Notes under the pieces: generated by a model | What the model saw: only the letters and a program-made list of their open reading frames with translations | The model's database searches: none | Told to the model about the DNA's origin: nothing | In this document: positions 1-8,931 of the stretch, in pieces | Layout: each line of letters starts with the position of its first letter | Position numbering within the stretch: the first letter of the stretch is position 1 | Position numbers and translations under genes: made by a program | Assembly: GCA_044222685.1 (NCBI GenBank) | Contig: JBGAMU010000090.1 | Location: 1 to 16,246, forward strand | Length of the DNA: 16,246 bases | Source: JAEUPI01 sp044222685 | GTDB lineage: Bacteria; Pseudomonadota; Gammaproteobacteria; Burkholderiales; Burkholderiaceae_C | Reading direction: 5' to 3'

Positions 1-1
1 C

Positions 2-1198
2 GCGCCGCCGGCCGGCGGTGCGCCTGCGCGCGCGGCGCGCACGCCGGACCGGCGGCCGAGCTGCAACCTGCTCGGGCCGACGGCGCTGGGCTTCCGCCAT
101 CGCGACGACGTGCGCGAGATCACCGAGCTGCTCGCGCTGCTCGGCGTCGACGTCAACCTGGTCGCGCCGATGGGCGCCTCGCCGAGCGACCTGAAGCGCC
201 TGCCGCAGGCCGACTTCAACGTCGTGCTGTACCCCGAGGTGGCCGGCATCGCGGCCTCGTGGCTCGAGCGCAGCTGGCGCCAGCCGCGCGTGGACGTGGT
301 GCCGATCGGCATCGGCGCCACCACCGAGTTCGTCGAACGCGTGTGCGCGCTGGCCGGTGTGGACCCGGCACCGGCGATGGCGCGCATCGAATTCCGCGCC
401 CGCTGGTACTCACGCTCGGTCGACTCGACGTATCTCACCGGCAAGCGCGTCTTCATCTTCGGTGACGGCACGCATGCTGCCGCTGCCGCGCGCGTGGCGA
501 GCCGCGAGATGGGCTTCACCGTCGTCGGCCTGGGCACCTACAGCCGCGAGCAGGCGCGCGAGGTGCGCGAAGCGGCCAAGACCTACGGCGTCGAGCCGCT
601 GATCACCGACGACTACCTGGCGGTGGAGGCGCGCATCGCCGAGCTGCAGCCCGACCTGGTGCTCGGCACGCAGATGGAGCGCCACATCGCCAAGCGGCTC
701 GGCCTGCCGTGCGCGGTGATCTCGGCGCCGGTGCACGTGCAGGATTTTCCCGCGCGCTACTCGCCGCAGATGGGTGTCGAGGGCGCCAACGTGATGTTCG
801 ACGCCTGGATCGGCCCGCTGATGATGGGCCTGGAGGAACACCTGCTGCAGATGTTCCGCGACGACTTCGAGTTCCACGGCGACGCCGCCGCCTCGCACCT
901 CGGCGCGACGCGCGCCGCCCCGGCCGCGCTGCCCGAGCCGGAGCCGGCGCTGGCGGTTGCGCTGCAAGAGGCGCCGTCCGCCGCCGCGGCGACCGCCGCC
1001 GTCGCCGCGAAGGCCAGCACCGCGAGCGGCCCGATCGTCGTCGACTGGGCGCCCGACGCGGAGAAGGAGCTGCACAAGATCCCGTTCTTCGTGCGCGGCA
1101 AGGCGCGCCGCAACACCGAGCGCTATGCGCGCGACCACGGCCTGGCCACCATCACCGTGGAGACGCTCTACGATGCCAAAGCGCACTTCAGCGCCTGA
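2..1198 (+). CDS. bchB: BchB, light-independent protochlorophyllide reductase subunit B (5' end off window)
   Basis: BchB forms, with BchN, the NifDK-like catalytic component of dark-operative protochlorophyllide oxidoreductase, which reduces ring D of protochlorophyllide to chlorophyllide; BchL is its electron donor. About 398 residues are visible and the frame is open to the left edge, so roughly the first quarter of the usual 510-530 residues is missing, including the N-terminal Asp that helps hold the NB cluster. Seen in the sequence: the family stretch CNLLGPTALGFRHRDD near positions 60-109, PIGIGATTEF near 300, and VEGANVMFDAW followed by GLEEHLLQMFRDDFEFH near 776-880. After an Ala/Pro-rich linker the last ~55 residues (WAPDAEKELHKIPFFVRGKAR onward) form the C-terminal PCP_red domain typical of BchB/ChlB. 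The GTG at 110 lies inside the gene and is not its start. The gene overlaps bchH by 26 nt, suggesting coupled translation. Confidence 0.96.
   Translation, partial: APPAGGAPARAARTPDRRPSCNLLGPTALGFRHRDDVREITELLALLGVDVNLVAPMGASPSDLKRLPQADFNVVLYPEVAGIAASWLERSWRQPRVDVVPIGIGATTEFVERVCALAGVDPAPAMARIEFRARWYSRSVDSTYLTGKRVFIFGDGTHAAAAARVASREMGFTVVGLGTYSREQAREVREAAKTYGVEPLITDDYLAVEARIAELQPDLVLGTQMERHIAKRLGLPCAVISAPVHVQDFPARYSPQMGVEGANVMFDAWIGPLMMGLEEHLLQMFRDDFEFHGDAAASHLGATRAAPAALPEPEPALAVALQEAPSAAAATAAVAAKASTASGPIVVDWAPDAEKELHKIPFFVRGKARRNTERYARDHGLATITVETLYDAKAHFSA
1159..1162 (+). promoter_or_regulatory. Shine-Dalgarno that decides the bchH start
   Basis: GGAG lies inside the end of bchB, 10 nt before the ATG at 1173. 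The next in-frame ATG (1233, start of the conserved MRVVLVTMD stretch) has no purine-rich tract before it. This favours the 1173 start. Confidence 0.5.
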
Positions 1199-4100
1199 CC
1201 CGGCGCTCGCAGCGATCGGCGCGTCGTCGCCGATGCGTGTCGTGCTGGTCACGATGGACAGCCACCTGGCGAGCGCCGCCGAACGCGCGCACCGCGTGCT
1301 CGCGCGCGAGCTGCCGGGCCTGTCGCTGGCGGTGCACGCCGCTGCCGAATGGGGCAGCGACCCGGCGGCGCTCGAGCGCTGCCACGCCGACATCGCGGCC
1401 GGCCACATCGTGATCGTCACGATGCTGTTCATGGAGGAGCACTTCCAGCCCGTGCTGGAAGCGCTGAAGGCGCGGCGCGCCGATTGCGACGCGATGGTGT
1501 GCGCGATGTCGGCCGCCGAGGTGATGAAGCTCACCCGCATGGGCAAGTTCAGCATGGACGGCCAGACCAGCGGCGCGATGGCGCTGCTCAAGCGCCTGCG
1601 CGGCAAGCTGTCGGGCAAGGGCGAGAGCGAAGGCGCGACCAAGACGACCGCCGGCGCGCAGCAGATGAAGATGCTGCGCCGTCTGCCGCGCATCCTGCGT
1701 TTCATTCCCGGCACGGCGCAGGACCTGCGCGCCTACTTCCTGGTGCTGCAGTACTGGCTCGCCGGTTCGCAGGACAACGTGGCCAACCTGGTGCGGCTGC
1801 TGGTCGACCGTTATGCCGACGGCCCGCGCCGCGGCTATCGCGGGCAGGCACGGCCGGCCGCACCGATCGACTACCCCGAGCTCGGCGTCTACCACCCGCG
1901 GCTGCCGGCGAAGCTGGCGCACGAGGCCGACGCGCTGCCGCGCGACGTCGGCGCCGCCAAGGGCCGCGTCGGCCTGCTGCTGCTGCGCTCGTACCTGCTG
2001 GCCGGCAACAGCGCCCACTACGACGGCGTGATCGCGGCGCTCGAGGCGCGCGGCCTGGCGGTGGTGCCGGCCTTCGCGACCGGCCTGGACGCACGGCCCG
2101 CGGTGGATAAGTTCTTCCAGCGCGACGGCCGCGCCTGTGTCGACGCGGTGGTGTCGCTCACCGGCTTCTCGCTGGTCGGCGGCCCGGCCTACAACGACGC
2201 ACGCGCGGCCGAGGCGGTGCTGGCCGCGCTCGACGTGCCCTATCTCGCGGCACTGCCGGTGGAGTTCCAGACGCTCGAGCAGTGGGACGCCTCCGAGCGC
2301 GGCCTGCTGCCGGTGGAAAGCACCATGATGGTGGCGATTCCCGAGCTCGACGGGGCGACCGGCTCGCTCGTCTTCGGCGGCCGCAGCGCGGGTGCCGGCA
2401 ATGCGCACGACATGCAAAGTGATGCCGATCGCGCGGGCATGCTGGCCGCGCGGGTGGCGCGGCTGATCGCGCTGCGCCGCAGCCAGCGCGCACGGCGCAA
2501 GCTCGCCTGCGTGTTGTTCAACTTCCCGCCCAATGCGGGCAGCAGCGGCACGGCGGCCTTCCTGTCGGTGTTCGAGTCGCTGCACAACACGCTGCTGGCG
2601 CTCAAGCGCGAGGGCTACACCGTCGACGTGCCCGCCACCGCCGACCTGCTGCGCGAGCGCATCATCGCCGGCAACGCGCAGCGCTTCGGCGCGATCGCCA
2701 ACGTGCATGCGCGCATCGGCACCGACGACCACGTCAAGCGCGAACGCTGGCTGAAGGAGATCGAGGCGCAGTGGGGTCCGGCGCCGGGGCGGCAGCAGAG
2801 CGACGGCAGCTCGATCTTCGTGCTGGGCGAGCGCTTCGGCAACGTCTTCGTCGGCCTGCAGCCGTCGCTCGGCTACGAGGGCGATCCGATGCGCCTGCTG
2901 TTCGAGCGCGGCTTCGCCCCGACGCATGCGTTCTCGGCCTTCTACCGCTGGCTGCGCGAGGACTTCCAGGCCGACGTGGTGCTGCACTTCGGCACCCACG
3001 GCGCGCTCGAGTTCATGCCCGGCAAGCAGGCCGGCCTGAGCGGCCGCTGCTGGCCCGACCGGCTGATCGGCGACCTGCCGAACGTGTACCTGTACGCGTC
3101 GAACAACCCGTCGGAAGGCACCATCGCCAAGCGGCGCTCGGCCGCCACGCTGGTCAGCTACCTCACGCCGCCGGTGGCCACCGCGGGCCTCTACCGCGGC
3201 CTGATCGACCTGAAGGCGTCGCTCGAGCGCTGGCGCGCGCTGCCGCCCGAAGCGCAGGGCGAACGCGACGCGATGGTGCCGCTGCTGCAGGCGCAGGCGG
3301 TCGAGCTCGAACTCGCCGCGGCGACGCCCGTGTGGTGCGAGCTCGACGGCGCGGCCGCCGACGCGCGTCTGGCAACGCTCGGCGCCGCGGTGCTCGAACT
3401 CGAGACCACGCTGATCCCGCACGGCCTGCACGTCGTCGGCCGCCCGCCGTCGCCGGCCGAGCGGGTCGACTTCCTGTGCGCGATGGGCGACGCCGCGTCG
3501 GGCGAGGGTACTCCGGCGCTGCCGCGCGCCGTGCTCGAAGCGCTGGTGCACGGCCGCACGCCCGAGCAGGCCCTGGCCGCCGCCGGGCTGGGCGCCGAGC
3601 CCGACGGCGCGATGCTCGAGCGCCTGCGCGAACTGGCCGACACCGACCGCCTGCTCGCCGAGGACCACGAGATCGCCGGCATCCTGCACGCCCTGGACGG
3701 CGGCTATGTGCGGCCGGCGCCGGGCGGTGATCTGCTGCACAACCCGTCGGTGCTGCCGACCGGGCGCAACCTGCACGGCTTCGACCCGTTCCGCATCCCG
3801 AGCGCGTTCGCGGTGCAGGACGGCGCGTTGCAGGCCGAGCGGCTGATCGCGCGCCATCTCGCCGATGGCCATGGTTACCCCGAATCGATCGCGCTGGTGC
3901 TGTGGGGCACCGACAACCTGAAGAGCGAGGGCGCGCCGCTGGCGCAGGCGCTGGCCCTCATCGGCGCGCGGCCGCGCTTCGACGGTTATGGCCGGCTGGC
4001 CGGTGCCGAGCTGCTGCCGCTGGCCGCGCTGAAGCGGCCGCGGGTGGACGTGGTGACCACGCTGTCGGGCATCTTCCGCGACCTGCTGCCGCTGCAGGTG

Positions 4101-4976
4101 AAGCTGCTCGCCGAGGCCTCGTTCCTGGCTGCCGCCGCCGACGAGCCGCTCGAGATGAACTTCGTACGCAAGCATGCGCTGGCCTACCAGGCGCAGCACG
4201 GCGGCGACCTCGAGACCGCGGCGCTGCGTGTGTTCGGCAACGCCGAGGGCGCCTACGGCGCCAACGTCAACATGCTGGTCGACAGCAGCCGCTGGGACGG
4301 CGAGGACGAACTCGCCGAGACCTTCACCCGCCGCAAGGGCTTCGCCTACGGCCGCAGCGGGCGGCCGCTGCAGCAGCCGCAGCTGCTGGCCAGCGTGCTG
4401 GCCGGCGTGGAGCTGGCCTACCAGAACCTCGACTCGGTCGAGCTCGGCGTGACGACGATCGACACCTACTTCGACACGCTGGGCGGCATCAGCCGCGCGG
4501 TGCAGCGCGCCAAGAAGGCGAGCGGCGCCGACGCGTCGGTGACGCCGGTGTACATCGGCGACCAGACGCGCGGCGCCGGCACGGTGCGCACGCTGTCGGA
4601 GCAGGTGGCGCTGGAGACGCGCACGCGCATGCTCAACCCGAAGTGGTACGAAGGCATGCTCGAGCACGGCTACGAAGGCGTGCGCCAGATCGAGCTGCAC
4701 GTGACCAACACGATGGGCTGGTCGGCCACCACCGGACAGGTCGCGCCGTGGGTCTACCAGCAGCTGACGCAGACCTTCATGCTCGACGAGGCGATGCGCG
4801 ACCGGCTGGCCCGGCTCAACCCGGCCGCATCGGCCAAGGTCGCCAACCGTTTGCTCGAGGCGCACGAGCGCCATTACTGGTCGCCGGACGACAAGGTGCT
4901 CGAGGCGCTGCGTCGCGCCGGCGAGGAACTCGAAGACCGGCTCGAAGGGGTATTCCCCGAAAGGATGGCTGCATGA
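1173..4976 (+). CDS. bchH: BchH, magnesium-chelatase large (porphyrin-binding) subunit
   Basis: BchH binds protoporphyrin IX and, with the BchI/BchD AAA+ motor, inserts Mg2+, the first committed step of bacteriochlorophyll synthesis; it acts in the cytoplasm or at the membrane surface. The product is 1267 residues, close to the family's ~1250. The N-terminal DUF3479-type domain starts with MRVVLVTMDSHLASAAERAH (about residue 21) and is followed by the CobN/Mg-chelatase domain. Near residue 604 is the highly conserved HFGTHGALEFMPGKQAGLSG, followed by PDRLIGDLPNVYLYASNNPSEG; GWSATTGQVAPWVYQQL lies near the C terminus. Start 1173 is chosen for its GGAG; ATG 1233 would give 1247 residues and cannot be excluded, because the first 20 residues are poorly conserved in the family. 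It overlaps bchB by 26 nt and its TGA overlaps the bchL ATG (ATGA). BchI and BchD are not in the window. Confidence 0.97.
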   Translation: MPKRTSAPDPALAAIGASSPMRVVLVTMDSHLASAAERAHRVLARELPGLSLAVHAAAEWGSDPAALERCHADIAAGHIVIVTMLFMEEHFQPVLEALKARRADCDAMVCAMSAAEVMKLTRMGKFSMDGQTSGAMALLKRLRGKLSGKGESEGATKTTAGAQQMKMLRRLPRILRFIPGTAQDLRAYFLVLQYWLAGSQDNVANLVRLLVDRYADGPRRGYRGQARPAAPIDYPELGVYHPRLPAKLAHEADALPRDVGAAKGRVGLLLLRSYLLAGNSAHYDGVIAALEARGLAVVPAFATGLDARPAVDKFFQRDGRACVDAVVSLTGFSLVGGPAYNDARAAEAVLAALDVPYLAALPVEFQTLEQWDASERGLLPVESTMMVAIPELDGATGSLVFGGRSAGAGNAHDMQSDADRAGMLAARVARLIALRRSQRARRKLACVLFNFPPNAGSSGTAAFLSVFESLHNTLLALKREGYTVDVPATADLLRERIIAGNAQRFGAIANVHARIGTDDHVKRERWLKEIEAQWGPAPGRQQSDGSSIFVLGERFGNVFVGLQPSLGYEGDPMRLLFERGFAPTHAFSAFYRWLREDFQADVVLHFGTHGALEFMPGKQAGLSGRCWPDRLIGDLPNVYLYASNNPSEGTIAKRRSAATLVSYLTPPVATAGLYRGLIDLKASLERWRALPPEAQGERDAMVPLLQAQAVELELAAATPVWCELDGAAADARLATLGAAVLELETTLIPHGLHVVGRPPSPAERVDFLCAMGDAASGEGTPALPRAVLEALVHGRTPEQALAAAGLGAEPDGAMLERLRELADTDRLLAEDHEIAGILHALDGGYVRPAPGGDLLHNPSVLPTGRNLHGFDPFRIPSAFAVQDGALQAERLIARHLADGHGYPESIALVLWGTDNLKSEGAPLAQALALIGARPRFDGYGRLAGAELLPLAALKRPRVDVVTTLSGIFRDLLPLQVKLLAEASFLAAAADEPLEMNFVRKHALAYQAQHGGDLETAALRVFGNAEGAYGANVNMLVDSSRWDGEDELAETFTRRKGFAYGRSGRPLQQPQLLASVLAGVELAYQNLDSVELGVTTIDTYFDTLGGISRAVQRAKKASGADASVTPVYIGDQTRGAGTVRTLSEQVALETRTRMLNPKWYEGMLEHGYEGVRQIELHVTNTMGWSATTGQVAPWVYQQLTQTFMLDEAMRDRLARLNPAASAKVANRLLEAHERHYWSPDDKVLEALRRAGEELEDRLEGVFPERMAA

Positions 4977-5896
4977 ACATCGCCAACGTCCCTCTGTCGG
5001 AACTGCGGCGCGCTGACGGCCACGCCTTGAAACGCCCCGACGGCGAGGGCAGCGTGCAGGTGCAGCTCGACCCGAACCTGAGGATCGGCACCGCCAAGGT
5101 GTTCGCGGTCTATGGCAAGGGCGGCATCGGCAAGAGCACCACCAGCTCGAACCTGAGCGTGGCCTTCTCCAAGATCGGCAAGCGCGTGCTGCAGATCGGC
5201 TGCGACCCCAAGCACGACTCGACCTTCACGCTGACCAAGAAGCTGATGCCCACGGTGATCGACGTGCTCGAGAGCGTGGACTTCCACGCCGAGGAGCTGC
5301 GTCCCGAGGACTTCGTCTACGAAGGCTACAACGGCGTCATGTGCGTCGAGGCCGGCGGCCCGCCGGCGGGCACCGGCTGCGGCGGCTACGTGGTCGGCCA
5401 GACGGTCAAGCTGCTGAAGGAGCACCACCTGCTCGAGGACACCGACGTGGTGATCTTCGACGTGCTGGGCGACGTGGTGTGCGGCGGCTTCGCCGCGCCG
5501 CTGCAGCACGCCGACCGCGCATTGATCGTCACCGCCAACGACTTCGACTCGATCTTCGCGATGAACCGCATCGTGCAGGCGATCGGCGCCAAGGCAAAGA
5601 ACTACAACGTGCGCCTGGGCGGCGTGATCGCCAACCGCTCGGCCGGCACCGACCAGATCGACAAGTTCAACGCCAAGGTCGGGCTGAAGACGATGGCGCG
5701 CTTCCCCGACCTCGACGCCATCCGCCGCAGCCGCCTGAAGAAGGCGACGCTGTTCGAGATGGAGGACTCGCCCGAGGTGCTCGCGGTGCAGTCCGAGTAC
5801 CTGCGGCTGGCTGCCAGCCTGTGGGCCGGCGGCGACCCGCTCACCGCGGTGGCGATGAAGGACCGCGACATCTTCGACCTGCTCGGCTTCGACTGA
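4973..5896 (+). CDS. bchL: BchL, light-independent protochlorophyllide reductase iron-sulfur ATP-binding protein
   Basis: BchL is the NifH-like ATPase that passes electrons to BchNB in dark protochlorophyllide reduction. The product is 307 residues, normal for the family. The Walker A/P-loop GKGGIGKST is at residues 48-56, with GCDPKHDST after it. Cys136 (in GTGCGG) and Cys170 (in DVVCGG) are 34 residues apart, the same spacing as the two [4Fe-4S] ligands of the Rhodobacter sphaeroides protein, so the homodimer can hold its bridging cluster. The ATG overlaps the bchH stop as ATGA and follows AAGGA at 4961-4965 with a 7-nt gap. BchX, the paralogous chlorophyllide reductase component, is the main alternative; the N terminus and the position beside bchB and bchH favour BchL. 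Confidence 0.97.
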   Translation: MNIANVPLSELRRADGHALKRPDGEGSVQVQLDPNLRIGTAKVFAVYGKGGIGKSTTSSNLSVAFSKIGKRVLQIGCDPKHDSTFTLTKKLMPTVIDVLESVDFHAEELRPEDFVYEGYNGVMCVEAGGPPAGTGCGGYVVGQTVKLLKEHHLLEDTDVVIFDVLGDVVCGGFAAPLQHADRALIVTANDFDSIFAMNRIVQAIGAKAKNYNVRLGGVIANRSAGTDQIDKFNAKVGLKTMARFPDLDAIRRSRLKKATLFEMEDSPEVLAVQSEYLRLAASLWAGGDPLTAVAMKDRDIFDLLGFD

Positions 5897-5916
5897 CGCG
5901 AGGCGAGAGGCCCGCC

Positions 5917-6624
5917 ATGGACATGCGCACCCCCACCTACCACCAGCGCCGCGGCGAGATCGAGACCTACTTCGACCGCACGGCCGCCGCGGCCTGGGCG
6001 CGGCTGACTTCCGACGCGCCGCTCGGCCGCATCCGCGCCACCGTGCGCGCCGGCCGCGAGCGCATGCGCGCCACCTTGCTCGACTGGCTGCCGGCCGACC
6101 TGCGCGGCGCCCGCCTGCTCGATGCCGGCTGCGGCACCGGTGCGCTGGCCATCGAGGCGGCGCGGCGCGGCGCCGACGTGGTGGCGATCGACCTCTCGCC
6201 CACGCTGGTGCAGCTGGCGCGCGAGCGGCTGCCGCGCGACCTCGACGTGAGCCGCATCCAGTTTCGCGCCGGCGACATGCTCGATCCGGCGCTCGGCCGC
6301 TTCGACCACGTGGTGGCGATGGACTCGCTGATCCACTACGAGAGCGTCGATGCCGCGCGTGTACTGGCGCAGTGGGCGCCGCGCACCGGCAGCTCGATGC
6401 TGATCACCTTCGCGCCGCGCACGCCGCTGCTGGCGGCCATGCATGCGGTGGGACGCCTGTTCCCGCGCGGCGACCGCGCGCCGGCCATCGTGCCGGTGGC
6501 GCCCGACGCGCTCGCGAGCCGTCTGTTCGCCGAACCCGCGCTGGCGGCGTGGCGGCCCGGCCGCACGCAACGCATCGCCAGCGGCTTCTACACCTCGCAG
6601 GCGCTGGAGTGGCGGCGGGCATGA
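5917..6624 (+). CDS. bchM: BchM, Mg-protoporphyrin IX O-methyltransferase
   Basis: BchM transfers a methyl group from S-adenosylmethionine to the ring C propionate of Mg-protoporphyrin IX, giving the monomethyl ester that AcsF uses. The product is 235 residues, usual for the family. The class I SAM-binding motif LDAGCGTG is at residues 68-75, with the acidic end of strand 2 (VVAIDLSP) following. The N-terminal YHQRRGEIETYFDRTAAAAW stretch is characteristic of BchM/ChlM. GAGAGG at 5905-5910 precedes the ATG by 6 nt; the gap from bchL is 20 nt. The stop overlaps the lhaA ATG (ATGA), so bchM and lhaA are probably translationally coupled. Confidence 0.95.
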   Translation: MDMRTPTYHQRRGEIETYFDRTAAAAWARLTSDAPLGRIRATVRAGRERMRATLLDWLPADLRGARLLDAGCGTGALAIEAARRGADVVAIDLSPTLVQLARERLPRDLDVSRIQFRAGDMLDPALGRFDHVVAMDSLIHYESVDAARVLAQWAPRTGSSMLITFAPRTPLLAAMHAVGRLFPRGDRAPAIVPVAPDALASRLFAEPALAAWRPGRTQRIASGFYTSQALEWRRA

Positions 6625-8093
6625 ACGACCTGCAGGCCCGCGTCGCCCGCGTGTGGATGCACGTGGGCACGCGTTTCCTGCCGTTCGCCGACGCGGCGAG
6701 CGTGGAGCTGCCGTTGCCGCGGCTGCTGCGGCTGGCGCTGTTCCAGGTGTCGGTGGGCATGGCACTGGCGCTGCTCAACGGCACCCTCAACCGCGTGATG
6801 ATCGTCGAGCTCGCGGTGCCGGCCTGGCTGGTGTCGGCGATGGTCGCGCTGCCGATCCTGTTCGCACCGCTGCGTGCGCTGGTGGGCTTTCGCTCCGACA
6901 TGCACCGCTCGGCGCTCGGCTGGCGCCGGGTGCCCTACCTGTGGTTCGGCTCGCTGATGATGTTCGGCGGCCTGGCCATCCTGCCGTTCGCGCTTCTGGT
7001 GCTCACCGGCGAGGGGCAGGGCCCGGCCTGGGTCGGGCAGGCCGGCGCTGCGCTGGCCTTCCTGCTCGTCGGCGCGGGCCTGCACACCACGCAGACCGCC
7101 GGGCTGGCGCTGGCCAGCGACCTGGCGCCGGCGCACACCCGCCCGCGCGTGGTGGCGCTGCTGTACGTGATGCTGCTGCTCGGCATGGTGGCCAGCTCGC
7201 TGGTGTTCGGCGCGCTGCTGGCCGACTTCAGCCCGCTGCGTCTGGTGCAGGTGATCCAGGGCGCGGCGATGGTGGCGATGGCGCTCAACATCGTGGCGCT
7301 GTGGAAGCAGGAGGCGCGCCACGCGGTGCGCGCCGCGACGCGGCGGCCGTCGATCGGCTTTCGCCAGGCGTGGCGCGCGCTGGTCGCGCAGCGCGGCGCC
7401 AGGCGTCTGCTGGTGGCGGTGGGGCTGGGCAGCGCGGCCTTCAGCATGCAGGACATCCTGCTCGAACCCTATGGCGGCCAGATCCTGCACCTGGGCGTCG
7501 GCGCGACCACGCTGCTGACGGCCCTGGTGGCCGGCGGCTCGCTGGCCGCCTTCGCCGTGGCGGCACGGGCGCTGCAGCGTGGTGCCGATCCGCATCGGCT
7601 GGCGGCCCACGGTGCGCTGGTCGGTGTGGCCGCCTTCGCGGCCGTGATCTTCGCCGAGCCGCTGCAGTCGGCGGGGCTGTTCCGCGCCGGCGCCGCGTTG
7701 ATCGGCTTCGGCGGCGGCCTGTTCTCGGTGGCCACGCTGACGGTGGCGATGGGGCTGGACGCGCCGGCGCCGCAGGCGCTGGCCGACGCAGCCGGCGCGG
7801 CAGCGCTGGGCCATGGCCTGGCGCTGGGCGCCTGGGGCGCCGTGCAGGCCACCGCCGCCGGTGGCGCCATCGCGCTCGGCGGCGCCCTGCGCGACATCGT
7901 CTCGACGCTGGCGACGCAGGGCGCGCTGGGCAGCGCGCTGGCGAGCCCCGCCATCGGCTACAGCTTCGTCTATCACCTCGAGATCGCGCTGCTGTTCGCC
8001 ACGCTGGTGGCGATCGGCCCGCTGGTGCGCCCGGCCGGCGCGCATCGATCCGCACCGTCCGCCCGCTTCGGCCTCGCGGAGTTTCCCGGTTGA
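6621..8093 (+). CDS. lhaA: LhaA, light-harvesting complex 1 assembly protein (PucC/BCD family transporter fold)
   Basis: This is a polytopic membrane protein of the BCD/PucC branch of the major facilitator superfamily. In Rhodobacter capsulatus the equivalent gene between bchM and puhA (lhaA, ORF1696) is needed for normal LH1 assembly, possibly by delivering bacteriochlorophyll. The product is 490 residues with about twelve hydrophobic segments. Family-typical stretches visible are FQVSVGMALALLNGTLNRVM near residues 40-60, GFRSDMHRSALGWRRVPY near 90-110, and GLHTTQTAGLALASDLAP near 155-175. The ATG overlaps the bchM stop; GGAG at 6606-6609 is a somewhat distant ribosome-binding site. PucC and the bacteriochlorophyll delivery protein of other clusters are close paralogues, but the bchM-lhaA-puhA context identifies this copy. 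Confidence 0.93.
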   Translation: MNDLQARVARVWMHVGTRFLPFADAASVELPLPRLLRLALFQVSVGMALALLNGTLNRVMIVELAVPAWLVSAMVALPILFAPLRALVGFRSDMHRSALGWRRVPYLWFGSLMMFGGLAILPFALLVLTGEGQGPAWVGQAGAALAFLLVGAGLHTTQTAGLALASDLAPAHTRPRVVALLYVMLLLGMVASSLVFGALLADFSPLRLVQVIQGAAMVAMALNIVALWKQEARHAVRAATRRPSIGFRQAWRALVAQRGARRLLVAVGLGSAAFSMQDILLEPYGGQILHLGVGATTLLTALVAGGSLAAFAVAARALQRGADPHRLAAHGALVGVAAFAAVIFAEPLQSAGLFRAGAALIGFGGGLFSVATLTVAMGLDAPAPQALADAAGAAALGHGLALGAWGAVQATAAGGAIALGGALRDIVSTLATQGALGSALASPAIGYSFVYHLEIALLFATLVAIGPLVRPAGAHRSAPSARFGLAEFPG

Positions 8094-8154
8094 ACGGCCA
8101 CCCACCCACGATTCATCACCCACCGTTTCCAGCGCTCACGTCAGGAGAAACAGC

Positions 8155-8931
8155 ATGCCCAAAGGCGCCATCAACTCGTACATCGACGTCGCACAGATCG
8201 TGCTCTATCTGTTCTGGATCTTCTTCGCCGGGCTGATCTACTACCTGCACCGCGAGAACAAGCGCGAGGGCTACCCGCTGGAGTCCGACGGCCGCGGCGG
8301 CCGCGCGACGATCCAGGGCTTCCCGGCGGTGCCCGAGCCGAAGTCCTTCCTGCTGCGCAACGGCGAGATCCGCTACGCCCCCGGACCCAACACGTTCAAG
8401 GAACCGTTGCCGCGCGCGGTGCCGACCTCGCGCGCGCCGGGCTCCCCGATCGAGCCCACCGGCAATCCGATGCTCGACGGCGTGGGACCCGGTGCCTACA
8501 CGCTGCGCCGCGACACGCCCGACCTGACGCTGGACGACCAGCCGCGCATCGTGCCGCTGCGCGTCGCGACGGGTCATGGCGTGGCCCACCAGGGACCGGA
8601 CCCGCGCGGCATGCACGTGATCGGCGCCGACAACCGCATCGGCGGCATCGTGCGCGACCTGTGGGTCGACCGCTCCGAAGCGATCTTCCGCTACCTCGAG
8701 GTCGAGGTCGATGGCGACCCGAACGGCAAGCGTGTGCTGCTGCCGATGAACCTCGCCCGCTGCGGCGACCGCGAGGTCCTGGTCGACTCGATCCTGTCGA
8801 CCCAGTTCGCCGCCGTGCCGACGACCAAGTCACCCGACCGGATCACCTCGCTCGAGGAAGACCGCGTGATGGCCTACTACGGCGGCGGCACGTTGTACGC
8901 GCTGCCGTCGCGCCAGGAGCCGCTGCTGTGA
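8155..8931 (+). CDS. puhA: PuhA, photosynthetic reaction centre H subunit
   Basis: The H subunit caps the cytoplasmic side of the L/M reaction-centre core and shapes the proton path to the QB site. The product is 258 residues, normal for the family. A short periplasmic N terminus (MPKGAINSYIDVAQ) is followed by one transmembrane helix at about residues 12-30, then the family motif YYLHRENKREGYPLES. The C-terminal half is a PRC-barrel domain containing GGIVRDLWVDRSEAIFRYLE. AGGAG at 8143-8147 lies 7 nt before the ATG. The 61-nt gap after lhaA holds nothing beyond this site that I can recognise. The TGA at 8929-8931 overlaps the GTG start of puhB. Confidence 0.98.
   Translation: MPKGAINSYIDVAQIVLYLFWIFFAGLIYYLHRENKREGYPLESDGRGGRATIQGFPAVPEPKSFLLRNGEIRYAPGPNTFKEPLPRAVPTSRAPGSPIEPTGNPMLDGVGPGAYTLRRDTPDLTLDDQPRIVPLRVATGHGVAHQGPDPRGMHVIGADNRIGGIVRDLWVDRSEAIFRYLEVEVDGDPNGKRVLLPMNLARCGDREVLVDSILSTQFAAVPTTKSPDRITSLEEDRVMAYYGGGTLYALPSRQEPLL
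8915..8919 (+). promoter_or_regulatory. Shine-Dalgarno that fixes the puhB GTG start
   Basis: AGGAG inside the last codons of puhA lies 8 nt before the GTG at 8928, which overlaps the puhA stop as GTGA. The spacing supports GTG as the real puhB start rather than any downstream codon. Confidence 0.7.

Noticed and set aside
1188..4874. Very long open frame on the minus strand (about 1228 codons) opposite bchH
   Set aside because: Its translation is low-complexity Arg/Gln/His/Val-rich with no recognisable domain, and it mirrors a clear bchH frame. High GC removes stop codons from the opposite strand.
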